Origin: CAYUAI01 sp964442745
Lineage (GTDB): Bacteria > Pseudomonadota > Gammaproteobacteria > S012-40
Length of the DNA: 64,000 nt
Direction: 5' to 3'
Assembly (NCBI GenBank): GCA_964442745.1
Contig: CAYUAI010000007.1
Location: 36,656-100,655, forward strand
Below are positions 9,718-18,775 of the stretch, piece after piece. The translations under genes were made by a program, and so were the position numbers. Positions within the stretch are counted from its first letter, which is position 1. Each line of letters opens with the position of its first letter. The notes beneath the pieces were generated by a model. It was not told where the DNA came from, made no database searches, and worked only from the letters and a program-made list of their open reading frames with translations.

Positions 9718-10611
9718 TCACACCATCGCTATATTTGTTATCTCTGCTGAGGGTGATTTTTCAAACGAAAAAGCACATGGCTTATACCTAGTCGCCACGC
9801 AATGAACAGACGCGTTACTCGCCTCCGACAATACCGTATTTAACGGTTGATATTGACTCACTGTATTCTCCCAGCGCAGCGCAAAACCATTGGTATAACG
9901 AAGATCGACACGTTCAATCAGTTGGCTCCTCATGGCAGGCTCATATTCGTAGACACGCAAAAATCGCGACAAGCGTTGTAACACATTATCACGACCTAAT
10001 ATCACGTCGATACCATTATCTAGGGTCATAGACCAAGCTTGCCGTGCATCGATCTGTAAACGATTAATGAGCAACCCAGCGGATAATAAAATCTCCGAAA
10101 AATCCAGATATTGCTCAACCAGCAGGTGAGAAGTCCCCGGCGGACCATTTAACATCGGCAAACCCATAACCGCTTGGTGACTCTCCACCAAAAATACCTC
10201 CCCCCTCTGATTAACAAGTGCCTTATCCCTCCACATAGCCACAGGTATTTGCTCTACCACATAAACTTGTAATGCATTTGGCCAGAGGCGATCGACTCTC
10301 ACCACCGCCACCCAAGCAAGTTGCTGAATCACCTGATGAATGGCCTCCACATTGACCGCAAAAAAATTACCATCAATATGCTGGATAATCGTCTTTTTTA
10401 AAACACCCGTATCCAAATATTTAAACTCACCCACCAAGCGTATTTCTTCAATAGGCAATATACTCGACGTCATTAAATAGTTCTTCAACTGCCAAGCACC
10501 CATGATCAACAAACTCATCAGTGCCAATAAGGCCATTGAACGAGCCACCAAATTTGGGCCAGCAACCTCGGGTTGCTCGCTGTTTTTTTTCACTGAACTT
10601 GCTTGAATCAT
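9718..10611 (-). CDS. ftsQ: Cell division protein FtsQ
   Basis: A 297-residue bitopic inner-membrane protein of the divisome that links the early ring to FtsB/FtsL. It has a short cytoplasmic tail, one transmembrane helix (about residues 27-48), a POTRA domain beginning at I-E-E-I-R-L-V-G-E-F, and the FtsQ C-terminal beta domain with R-V-D-R-L-W-P-N-A-L. The C-terminus runs about 30 residues beyond the usual core (ending in EITNIAMV) and looks poorly conserved. It sits between ddl and ftsA, the classical position. No clear Shine-Dalgarno sequence precedes the ATG at 10611, suggesting coupling to ddl. Confidence 0.93.
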   Translation of the reverse strand: MIQASSVKKNSEQPEVAGPNLVARSMALLALMSLLIMGAWQLKNYLMTSSILPIEEIRLVGEFKYLDTGVLKKTIIQHIDGNFFAVNVEAIHQVIQQLAWVAVVRVDRLWPNALQVYVVEQIPVAMWRDKALVNQRGEVFLVESHQAVMGLPMLNGPPGTSHLLVEQYLDFSEILLSAGLLINRLQIDARQAWSMTLDNGIDVILGRDNVLQRLSRFLRVYEYEPAMRSQLIERVDLRYTNGFALRWENTVSQYQPLNTVLSEASNASVHCVATRYKPCAFSFEKSPSAEITNIAMV

Positions 10612-10627
10612 ACGTTATTTTAAATAA

Positions 10628-11548
10628 TCAACTTTCTTTAGTATGCATACTTAAATCAAGTATCGCTAATACCAATTCATCAAAATTCATACCCACCGCT
10701 TTCGCTGCCATAGGCACCAAACTATGATCTGTCATGCCCGGCAATGTGTTCAATTCGATTAACCAAGGCCGGCCATTTTCATCCACCATCATATCCACAC
10801 GCCCCCAATCACGTGCACCAATCGCCTCAAACGCTTGCAGTGCCAATGTTTGAAAATAACGCTCCGTTTCATTATTTAAACCGCAAGGGCAAAAATACTC
10901 GGTGCTATCGTCTGAATACTTTGCGGCATAATCATAGAATTTCCGTGGCGTTTCCAATCGAATCAATGGCAACGCCGTTTTCCCTAAGATAGCGATAGTA
11001 TACTCTTTTCCTCGCACCCATTGTTCCATCATAACTTGTTTATCAAGCTGTTTCGCAGAAAGATAAGCTTTTTCCAGTTCTGTTTCGTTAGCCACCTTGC
11101 TGATGCCGATACTCGAACCCTCATTAACCGGTTTCACCGCACAAGGAAAATCAATCTCCGTGGAAACTAACGAAAAGTTAGTCTCATCATCAAGCATCAC
11201 ATACCGAGGTGTCGGCAACCCCTTAGCTAACCAGACTTCCTTGGTGCGCTGTTTATCCATCGCTAACGCCGAGGCTAAAACACCACTGCCGGTATAAGGC
11301 AAGCCCATTAACTCAAGCGCTCCCTGAATAATGCCATCTTCACCAACCCGGCCATGTAACATATTAAACACTCGATCAATTTTTGCATGCTGCAAACTTG
11401 CGATAATATTTTTACTAACATCAATGGCTATCGCATCAATGTGCAACCGCTGCATGGCTGCCAGCACTTCAGCACCACTTTTTAATGAGATTTCCCGCTC
11501 GTTAGACCAGCCCCCCATCAACACGGCAACGCAACCGTATTTCTCCAT
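10628..11548 (-). CDS. ddl: D-alanine--D-alanine ligase
   Basis: ATP-grasp ligase making D-Ala-D-Ala for MurF. Visible are the N-terminal VAVLMGGWSNEREISLKSG, the central GLPYTGSGVLASALAMDK, the ATP-grasp loop PVNEGSSIGISKV, and the C-terminal metal-binding ELNTLPGMTDHSL. The ATG at 11548 gives a standard N-terminus and 306 residues. A GTG at 11572 would overlap the murB stop as GTGA, which would couple translation, and a GTG at 11581 is also in frame, so the start is uncertain by up to 11 residues. It belongs to the DdlB type by its location within the dcw cluster. Confidence 0.95.
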   Translation of the reverse strand: MEKYGCVAVLMGGWSNEREISLKSGAEVLAAMQRLHIDAIAIDVSKNIIASLQHAKIDRVFNMLHGRVGEDGIIQGALELMGLPYTGSGVLASALAMDKQRTKEVWLAKGLPTPRYVMLDDETNFSLVSTEIDFPCAVKPVNEGSSIGISKVANETELEKAYLSAKQLDKQVMMEQWVRGKEYTIAILGKTALPLIRLETPRKFYDYAAKYSDDSTEYFCPCGLNNETERYFQTLALQAFEAIGARDWGRVDMMVDENGRPWLIELNTLPGMTDHSLVPMAAKAVGMNFDELVLAILDLSMHTKES

Positions 11549-11568
11549 CGCTATATTGTCTGCCTCAC

Positions 11569-12510
11569 TCACGCAAGCCACTTGTTGGCTTCGCCAATCC
11601 GATGCACTTCGGTGTGCAATTGCACACCCTGCTGTTGTTTCACGGTGATTTTAATTTTATCAATTAACTGCTCGATGTCATCCGCACTCGCGTGTCCGGT
11701 GTTAATGATAAAGTTGGCATGCTTTTCAGAAACACAGGCGCCACCAACAGTCAGTCCTTTTAAGCCGCTTGCCTCGATTAAACGAGCAGCAAAATCCTTC
11801 TCAGGGTTGCGAAATACCGAACCACAGCTCGCCAACTGGGTGGGCTGACGGGTATTACGCACGGCTAAATAACGCTTGATTGTTGCTAACGAACTCGCCG
11901 CATCGCCGGGTGACAATTGCCACTGGGCGGCAACAAACCATTCTTCAGCAGGCATGGTTACCTGCCGATAGCTGATTTGAAAATCGCTTGGCAAACGGTA
12001 ATGAATCTGGCCATACCGATCAATGGTTTCCACCGATGTTACCCGATCCCAGGTCTCGCCAGCAAAAGCCCCCGCATTCATCGCTAACGCGCCCCCCATG
12101 GTCCCCGGAATACCCGCCAAAAACTCAACGCCAGTTAGATGCTTTCTCGCACTAAAGCGGGCCACTTTGGCACAGAACACACCGCTCTCAACCCGTAACT
12201 CCGTGTCATTGACTAAATCTATTTCGCTGAGCAAACCGGCAGTCAATATCACCGTTCCCCGTATGCCACCATCTCGAACTAATAAATTACTTCCCAAACC
12301 CAGCCAAAATAACGGTTCAGTGGATGGTAACACCGCTAGAAATTCCACCAAATCTTCAAGATCCGCGGGTTTATATAAACAATCGGCCGGCCCACCCACT
12401 CGCCAACTAGTATGCTGGCTCATGGGTTCGTTAAATAACAGCATTCCACGCATCGAATTAACCACATTTTGGCAAGCTATCACCGCAGCTGAATCGTATT
12501 CACGATTCAT
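11569..12510 (-). CDS. murB: UDP-N-acetylenolpyruvoylglucosamine reductase
   Basis: FAD- and NADPH-dependent reductase forming UDP-MurNAc. The 313-residue length and lack of a long insertion fit the type II short form. The FAD-binding signature is visible in LGLGSNLLVRDGG and in GVEFLAGIPGTMGGALAMNAGAF. The catalytic serine segment is LASCGSVFRNPEKDFAARLIE, and the C-terminal substrate motif is VSEKHANFIINTGHA. Its ATG at 12510 overlaps the murC stop by four bases, implying coupled translation. Murein precursor synthesis continues with murC upstream and ddl downstream in the same transcript. Confidence 0.97.
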   Translation of the reverse strand: MNREYDSAAVIACQNVVNSMRGMLLFNEPMSQHTSWRVGGPADCLYKPADLEDLVEFLAVLPSTEPLFWLGLGSNLLVRDGGIRGTVILTAGLLSEIDLVNDTELRVESGVFCAKVARFSARKHLTGVEFLAGIPGTMGGALAMNAGAFAGETWDRVTSVETIDRYGQIHYRLPSDFQISYRQVTMPAEEWFVAAQWQLSPGDAASSLATIKRYLAVRNTRQPTQLASCGSVFRNPEKDFAARLIEASGLKGLTVGGACVSEKHANFIINTGHASADDIEQLIDKIKITVKQQQGVQLHTEVHRIGEANKWLA

Positions 12511-13937
12511 GCGACATGGCCTCGCATCAGCTGCGCAGGTATTAACCCAATATCACCCGCACCTAAGATTAATAACACATCCCCATCTCGCAACACATGA
12601 TGCAGAAGCTCGGGTAACAAACTCAAATTTTCAACAAAAATCGGCTCATTTTGACCTCGCATACGAATCGATCGACATAAAGCACGCCCATCAGCTCCCT
12701 GAATGTGAGGCTCACCCGCCGCATAGACGTCCAACAATAACAACACCTCTGTTTCCGATAAAACCCGTACAAAATCTTCAAACAAGTCTTGTGTACGAGT
12801 ATACCGATGCGGCTGGAATACAACAACTAAACGCCGCGTCTGCCATCCTTGTCTGATCGTATCAAGGGTCGCTTGAATTTCGCAAGGGTGGTGCCCATAA
12901 TCATCCACCAACAGAACCGAACCTTTACCAATGGGCAATTCACCATGCACTTCAAAGCGCCGCTTAATGCCTGAAAAATTCGCCAAACCCTGCAAAATAG
13001 CACAATCTGAGACACCAATTTCATAAGCGACCGCAATCGCCGCCAATGCATTTAACACATTATGCTTACCCGGCATATTCAAGGAAACATCAAGCCATTG
13101 TGCTTGTTTAGGACTGCTCACTTTAAACCGAGTCACGGCGTATTGTTGCGTCAAATCTGTCGCACGAATATCCGCCTCTTCCGAAAAACCATACGTCAAT
13201 ACCGGTCGATTAATCTCCGGCAATAACGCACTAACTTGTTCATCATCAATACAAACCACCGCCAGACCATAAAAAGGTAAATGGTGCAAAAACTTGGAAA
13301 ATGCATCTGTTAACTGCTGAAAATCACCGCGATAAGTGGCCATGTGATCCGCATCAATATTAGTGACCACCGCCATCATCGGTTGTAAAAATAAAAACGA
13401 CGCATCACTTTCATCCGCTTCAGCCACCAGAAAACGTCCGCCTCCTAACTTAGCATGGCTGCCCACACTATTGAGTAAACCACCAATCACGAAGGTAGGA
13501 TCAAGACCCGCTTCGGCCAATAAACTTGCGATCAAACTGGTGGTGGTAGTTTTGCCATGCGTCCCGGCCACCGCAATGCCATAACGAAAGCGCATTAACT
13601 CAGCTAACATGGCGGCACGAGGCACGATGGGAATACGCCGTGCCCGTGCCTCGACCACTTCTGGATTATCCTCATGCACGGCACTGGATGTCACCACCGC
13701 CTCTGCACCGAAGATATTATTGGCATGATGCCCAACGTAGATGCGCGCACCTAATTGTTCCAACCGACTTACCACCACATTTTTTCGTAAATCTGAGCCC
13801 GTGATCTCAAAACCTAAATTTAATAATACTTCAGCAATGCCCCCCATACCGGAACCACCGGCACCGACAAAATGAATGCGCTTGACTCGCCCTAAACCTT
13901 CCGAACGATGCATATCGGAATAAATACGATCAAACAT
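12507..13937 (-). CDS. murC: UDP-N-acetylmuramate--L-alanine ligase
   Basis: Adds the first amino acid of the stem peptide to UDP-MurNAc. The 476-residue protein shows the Rossmann-like N-terminus HFVGAGGSGMGGIAEVL, the Mur-ligase ATP loop GTHGKTTTT, the central domain with NIDADHMATY, and the C-terminal domain with DDYGHHPCEI and FQPHRYTRT. The frame extends further upstream, but the ATG at 13937 (MFDRIYSDM) overlaps the murG end by eight bases and matches known starts. Confidence 0.97.
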   Translation of the reverse strand: MFDRIYSDMHRSEGLGRVKRIHFVGAGGSGMGGIAEVLLNLGFEITGSDLRKNVVVSRLEQLGARIYVGHHANNIFGAEAVVTSSAVHEDNPEVVEARARRIPIVPRAAMLAELMRFRYGIAVAGTHGKTTTTSLIASLLAEAGLDPTFVIGGLLNSVGSHAKLGGGRFLVAEADESDASFLFLQPMMAVVTNIDADHMATYRGDFQQLTDAFSKFLHHLPFYGLAVVCIDDEQVSALLPEINRPVLTYGFSEEADIRATDLTQQYAVTRFKVSSPKQAQWLDVSLNMPGKHNVLNALAAIAVAYEIGVSDCAILQGLANFSGIKRRFEVHGELPIGKGSVLLVDDYGHHPCEIQATLDTIRQGWQTRRLVVVFQPHRYTRTQDLFEDFVRVLSETEVLLLLDVYAAGEPHIQGADGRALCRSIRMRGQNEPIFVENLSLLPELLHHVLRDGDVLLILGAGDIGLIPAQLMRGHVA

Positions 13938-15006
13938 CGGCCACCTCAAGACAAAGGTCTGCCACCTGCATGGCGGCATGAGGTTGGGCTAAACGACGAG
14001 CGGCCATCGCCATCGATAGCAACCTTTCAGGCTGTTGATTCAACCGAGAAAGTTCATCCTTGATACGCTCCACCGACAAATCTTCTTGCGGTATTAAAAT
14101 GGCGGCATCTTGCTCAGCTAATATTTGCGCATTATGGGTTTGATGATCATCCACCGCCGATGGATAGGGAATCAAAATGGCGGCAATGCCCACCGCCGAC
14201 AATTCTGATATGGTTAACGCACCCGAACGGCAAATCACCAAATCTGCCCACGCATAAGCCACCGCCATGTCGTCGATAAAAGATTCCACCCGAGCTTGTA
14301 TACCGTGCGTTGCATAAGCAAACTGTGCCTCTTGATAATTGCGTCGTCCTGTTTGATGCCAAACATCGGGCCGCCTATCCGCCGACATTATCGCAATCGC
14401 CGCAGGCACCCGATCATTGAGTACTTTGGCCCCTAAACTCCCGCCAACCACTAACAATCGTAAACGCTCGAACGGCTTATCAAACCGCTGCGCGGGTTCG
14501 GCAATCGTTACCAAATCATCCCTAATGGGATTACCCACCTCAATCACTTTCACTTTCCCAGCAAACGCGACCGGAAAACCCGTCATGACTCGGCTGGCAA
14601 ACCGAGCTAATATTCGATTCGTCAAACCGGGAACCGCATTTTGTTCATGAATAAGCAACGGAATCCTTAACAGCCAGGCCGCGACACCGCCAGGCCCCGT
14701 CACAAAACCACCCATACCAAGTACCGCCACGGGTTTGCATCGCCAATAAAGATGGCAAGCTTGTGCTAACGCATACAATAATCGAAAAGGGGCTTGCAAC
14801 CAGCCCAACAAACCGTTACCTCTTAATCCCGATACACGAATCCAATGAATCGCGATCCCTGCTTGCGGTACAATTTCCGCCTCCAAACCACGTCGGGTCC
14901 CGATCCATAAAATATTGATACCTCGCTTTTTCAGCTCATTGGCTACCGCCAACGCCGGAAAAACATGACCGCCAGTGCCGCCTGCCATTATAACAACTGG
15001 ATTCAT
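13930..15006 (-). CDS. murG: UDP-GlcNAc:undecaprenyl-PP-MurNAc-pentapeptide GlcNAc transferase
   Basis: Peripheral inner-membrane GT-B glycosyltransferase that converts lipid I to lipid II. Signatures are the N-terminal glycine loop MAGGTGGHVFPALAVA, the second G-loop VVGGSLGAKVLND, and the donor-site segment ICRSGALTISELSAVGIAAILIPYP, shown here only in part: key residues R, S, G, T, E and P are all present. The length of 358 is normal. Its ATG overlaps the ftsW stop by four bases (ATGA). It receives lipid I from MraY, encoded in the same operon. Confidence 0.97.
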   Translation of the reverse strand: MNPVVIMAGGTGGHVFPALAVANELKKRGINILWIGTRRGLEAEIVPQAGIAIHWIRVSGLRGNGLLGWLQAPFRLLYALAQACHLYWRCKPVAVLGMGGFVTGPGGVAAWLLRIPLLIHEQNAVPGLTNRILARFASRVMTGFPVAFAGKVKVIEVGNPIRDDLVTIAEPAQRFDKPFERLRLLVVGGSLGAKVLNDRVPAAIAIMSADRRPDVWHQTGRRNYQEAQFAYATHGIQARVESFIDDMAVAYAWADLVICRSGALTISELSAVGIAAILIPYPSAVDDHQTHNAQILAEQDAAILIPQEDLSVERIKDELSRLNQQPERLLSMAMAARRLAQPHAAMQVADLCLEVADV

Positions 15007-16250
15007 TGATTTTGTCTTTTTACTTGCCGTTTAGTTGATTTCTTCGTCGCTAGCTTCGTTCCGACTTTTTCTACGGATAAATAACGAACTTCATAGTCAA
15101 CGCGCAAGACTAATGCGATCGCCATACAAACCACAATCGCACTACTACCACCATAGCTCATCAAGGGCAAAGTTAATCCTTTGGTCGGCAACGATCCCAT
15201 ATTGACGCCAATATTGACATACGCCTGAAACGCAATCCATAGCCCCACCCCATAGGCCAAAAATGCCCCAAAAAATTCCCCCGCCAGCTCCGCCAGTCTT
15301 CCGATATGAAAACATTTAATAATCACCAGCGTAAACAAGAAAATAACCGTTAGCTCGCCGACGACACCCAACTCTTCTGCCAACACCGCAAAAACAAAAT
15401 CAGTATGCGCTTCCGGCAAATAAAATAATTTTTGCACGCTTTCACCTAAACCTACGCCAAACCACTCGCCTCGACCGAATGCAATCAGCGAGTTGCTCAA
15501 CTGAAAACCCTTACCAAAGGGATCAACCCAGGGATTAAGGTAAGAGACAATGCGCTCCCATCGATAAGGGGAAAACCATGCGAGAGCGAATAAAGCCACC
15601 ACACTTACCATCAAGACCAAAAAAAGTTGCCACCAGCGCACACCTGCAAACAATAACATACCAAATATCGTTACACTAAGGACTACCGTCGCGCCAAAGT
15701 CAGGTTCGCTTAATAACAAAGCAGCCACGATCCCTAAAATCGTCAATGGCACAAAAAAACCCTGAAAGGTACGGCGCACTCGCTGTATATGGCGCGTTAA
15801 ATAACTTGCCATATACACAATCAACATTAACTTAACAAGTTCAGAGACCTGTAAATTGAAAATGCCAAAATTTATCCAACGATAACTTCCGTTAACTTTA
15901 CTTCCAAAAAATGGCTCCAACACCAAAACCAATAAAACAAGGCTCAATAATAAAAAAATCGGTCCCAGTATCTGCCAAATAAACAGCGGGATACGCCATA
16001 TAATAAAAGCAAGCACAATACCCAAGACCAGATAAATCGCTTGACGTTTTAAATAATAAAACGGCTGATTAAAATGTTCATACGCCATCGTAATGGAAGC
16101 CGATGTCATAATAATCAGTCCTAACGCAGCAATCATGACCGTAATAATGACTAACCAATAGTCAAACTTTAACCCATTATCACGATCCAGCTCTGCTTTA
16201 ACAGTCGGCTGACTTGAATCAATAAAACCGAACAACGATTTAACTTGCAT
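15003..16250 (-). CDS. ftsW: Division-specific SEDS peptidoglycan polymerase FtsW
   Basis: A 415-residue polytopic membrane protein of the SEDS family, about ten transmembrane helices. Family marks are WINFGIFNLQVSEL (with the SEL motif), LLSEPDFGATVVL, the loop HTDFVFAVLAEELG and the late GLTLPLMSYGGSS. FtsW is the glycan polymerase working with FtsI. The N-terminal tail (about 30 residues) and a basic C-terminal tail are cytoplasmic by the positive-inside rule. Its start overlaps the end of murD by 11 bases. Position between murD and murG supports FtsW rather than RodA. Confidence 0.96.
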   Translation of the reverse strand: MQVKSLFGFIDSSQPTVKAELDRDNGLKFDYWLVIITVMIAALGLIIMTSASITMAYEHFNQPFYYLKRQAIYLVLGIVLAFIIWRIPLFIWQILGPIFLLLSLVLLVLVLEPFFGSKVNGSYRWINFGIFNLQVSELVKLMLIVYMASYLTRHIQRVRRTFQGFFVPLTILGIVAALLLSEPDFGATVVLSVTIFGMLLFAGVRWWQLFLVLMVSVVALFALAWFSPYRWERIVSYLNPWVDPFGKGFQLSNSLIAFGRGEWFGVGLGESVQKLFYLPEAHTDFVFAVLAEELGVVGELTVIFLFTLVIIKCFHIGRLAELAGEFFGAFLAYGVGLWIAFQAYVNIGVNMGSLPTKGLTLPLMSYGGSSAIVVCMAIALVLRVDYEVRYLSVEKVGTKLATKKSTKRQVKRQNQ

Positions 16251-17616
16251 GCGGTGATACCTGATTCACAGCAACGATAAACGCATCACCACGCGCTTGA
16301 TAATCGGCAAACATATCGAAACTTGCACAAGCTGGCGCCAATAATACCGTATCCCCTGATACCGCCATCTGGTGAGCTTGTTTCACACATTGCTCCAAGC
16401 CGTGACACTCATGCACCTCAACCCTATTTTCAATCGACTTTTTGATAAGTTCAGCATCTTTGCCAAACAACAAAACCGCTTTGACCTTTTCAGTCATGGC
16501 ATGCGCAAGCGGGCCAAAATCGGCTCCTTTCGCTTCCCCACCAGCGATTAAAACTAACGGTCCCGGCAGACCGCGGATCGCTGCAAGGGTTGCCCCAACA
16601 TTGGTGGCTTTAGAATCATTGATCCACAAAACACCCTGTTGCCTTTGCACAACTTGCATCCGATGAGGTAACCCCACAAATGTTCGCAATGCCATCAACA
16701 TCGCCGACATCGACAAACCGATAGCGTAACCCATGGCTAATGCCGCTAACGCATTAGCCACATTATGCTGACCAAATAACGCTAACTCATTGGCCGCTAA
16801 TAAGGGTTGATTGCCAAACGCTAAGTATTCGTTTTGCTCAATAGTCAACACACCAAAATCATTATCCTGAGGAGTTTGTAAGGTAAAACCAACCACCTCA
16901 CTATTGTTCTCATGACAAATTACATGAGTTAATGCATCATCCCGATTCACAATCATTGTCCGGGCATGCCGATAAATACGCTGTTTCGCCTGAGTATATT
17001 CCAATATATTTTGGTACCGATCCATATGATCCGGTGTCACATTCAAAATCACCGCCACTTCTGGGCGCAAACTCGATACAGTCTCCAACTGAAAGCTTGA
17101 TAACTCCAACAGATAATAGTCAGGCCTCGTTTTTTGCAATAAATCTAACGCCGGCTCACCCAAATTAGCACCGGCATAAACTTGTTTATTAGCCGTCCGC
17201 AACATCGCTTCCAGCAATCGGGTAACCGTGCTTTTACCATTGGAACCAGTAATCGCCAGCACCGGCGCCTTAACCTGACGGGCGAATAACTCAACATCAC
17301 CCACCAACTCCACCCCTTTTGCTGCGGCCTGCTGTAATGCGGGGTCAGTCAACGGTAAACCGGGACTAACAACCACTTGATCCATTTGGTCAAATAAATC
17401 CGGTGGCCATGGCCCCAGATGATATTGCAATCCTGGATAACCCATGATGAACGGCTTAAACCCAGGCGGTGCCCGCCGAGTATCCACCGCCAACACATCC
17501 ATTCCCTGCCCCGTTAAATAGCGAACAGTGGAAATACCCGTTTTACCCAGCCCGGCCACCGCCACTCTTTTGCAACCGTGAGTGGACACCATTATCTCTG
17601 TCATCACGGGCACCAT
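16240..17616 (-). CDS. murD: UDP-N-acetylmuramoyl-L-alanine--D-glutamate ligase
   Basis: Cytosolic Mur ligase adding D-Glu. The N-terminal uracil-binding domain starts with RVAVAGLGKTGISTVRYL, the ATP loop is ITGSNGKSTVTRLL, the central domain shows NVTPDHMDRY and the C-terminal domain WINDSKATNVGAT and LIAGGEAKGADF. The start is ambiguous: TTG at 17619, ATG at 17616 (chosen) or ATGs further in, none with a strong ribosome binding site. The body of the protein from residue 10 matches standard MurD. It follows mraY with a nine-base gap. Confidence 0.97.
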   Translation of the reverse strand: MVPVMTEIMVSTHGCKRVAVAGLGKTGISTVRYLTGQGMDVLAVDTRRAPPGFKPFIMGYPGLQYHLGPWPPDLFDQMDQVVVSPGLPLTDPALQQAAAKGVELVGDVELFARQVKAPVLAITGSNGKSTVTRLLEAMLRTANKQVYAGANLGEPALDLLQKTRPDYYLLELSSFQLETVSSLRPEVAVILNVTPDHMDRYQNILEYTQAKQRIYRHARTMIVNRDDALTHVICHENNSEVVGFTLQTPQDNDFGVLTIEQNEYLAFGNQPLLAANELALFGQHNVANALAALAMGYAIGLSMSAMLMALRTFVGLPHRMQVVQRQQGVLWINDSKATNVGATLAAIRGLPGPLVLIAGGEAKGADFGPLAHAMTEKVKAVLLFGKDAELIKKSIENRVEVHECHGLEQCVKQAHQMAVSGDTVLLAPACASFDMFADYQARGDAFIVAVNQVSPHAS

Positions 17617-17625
17617 CAAAAATGC

Positions 17626-18708
17626 TTAACGAATCTTGAGCGTTGCCAAACCAATTAACACCAAAATCACCGTAATAATCCAAAACCGCACAATAATGCG
17701 TGGCTCAGGCCAACCTTTAAGTTCAAAATGATGATGGAGAGGCGCCATACGAAACAGACGTTTGCCTGTTAGCTTATACGAGATGACCTGTAAAACCACA
17801 GAAACGGTTTCCATGACAAACACGCCGCCCATAATAAACAACACCAATTCCTGGCGGACAATCACAGCCACCACACCGAGGGCAGCCCCTAATGCAAGCG
17901 CCCCGACATCCCCCATAAAAACTTGTGCTGGATACGCATTAAACCACAAAAAACCCAAACCGGCCCCGACTAAGGCGCCACAAAAAATCGCCACTTCGCC
18001 AGCGCCTGCCACGTGAGGTATTGCCAAATAATCAGCAAATCGAGCATGACCCGCCGCATAAGCAAAGATGCCTAAAGCACCTCCGACCAATACCGTTGGC
18101 ATAATCGCCAAACCATCCAAGCCATCGGTAAAATTAACCGCATTACTCGACCCAACAATCACCAAATATGTCAATAAAATAAACCACGCGCCTAAATCGA
18201 TCGCCACATCTTTGGCAAAGGGCACGATCAATTGCATTTCCACGGGTGATTGCGCCGTAAAATATAACAACAACGCCACACTAAGGCCACCGATGGTTTG
18301 CCAACCATACTTCTCTTTTGCAGACAAACCTTTCGGATCATTTTTTACTAATTTTTTATAGTCATCAGCATAACCAATGGCCCCAAAAATCGCGGTGACA
18401 GCCAGTACCACCCAAACATAACGATTCGTTAAATCCGACCACATCAACGTACTAATGGCCATAGCCACTAAAATCAGTGCACCCCCCATGGTCGGCGTGC
18501 CCGCTTTGGCTAAATGCGTGGCAGGACCATCACTTCGAATGGGCTGACCTACCTGATGAAAACTCAAACGACGAATCATTGCAGGCCCCACCACAAACGC
18601 AATAATCAATGCAGTCAAAACACCCAATATCGCACGAAGCGTTAGGTATTGAAAAACATTAAAACCGCTGTAATATTGCGATAAAAATTCTGTAATAAAC
18701 AACAACAC
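17626..18708 (-). CDS. mraY: Phospho-MurNAc-pentapeptide translocase
   Basis: Ten-helix inner-membrane enzyme that transfers phospho-MurNAc-pentapeptide to undecaprenyl phosphate, forming lipid I. The 360-residue length is exact for the family. Catalytic marks are the DDYKKL motif after helix 3, NFTDGLDGLAIMP, and the cytoplasmic histidine motif APLHHHFELKGWPE near the C-terminus. These are aspartates and histidines of the magnesium site. It sits between murF and murD, with a 67-base gap after murF, the longest in this part of the cluster. Confidence 0.98.
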   Translation of the reverse strand: MLLFITEFLSQYYSGFNVFQYLTLRAILGVLTALIIAFVVGPAMIRRLSFHQVGQPIRSDGPATHLAKAGTPTMGGALILVAMAISTLMWSDLTNRYVWVVLAVTAIFGAIGYADDYKKLVKNDPKGLSAKEKYGWQTIGGLSVALLLYFTAQSPVEMQLIVPFAKDVAIDLGAWFILLTYLVIVGSSNAVNFTDGLDGLAIMPTVLVGGALGIFAYAAGHARFADYLAIPHVAGAGEVAIFCGALVGAGLGFLWFNAYPAQVFMGDVGALALGAALGVVAVIVRQELVLFIMGGVFVMETVSVVLQVISYKLTGKRLFRMAPLHHHFELKGWPEPRIIVRFWIITVILVLIGLATLKIR

Positions 18709-18775
18709 TAAAAACTAACTCCTAAATTCACTATCCATAATGAAAAATAAACAACGGATGGAATGGGCGACGCAA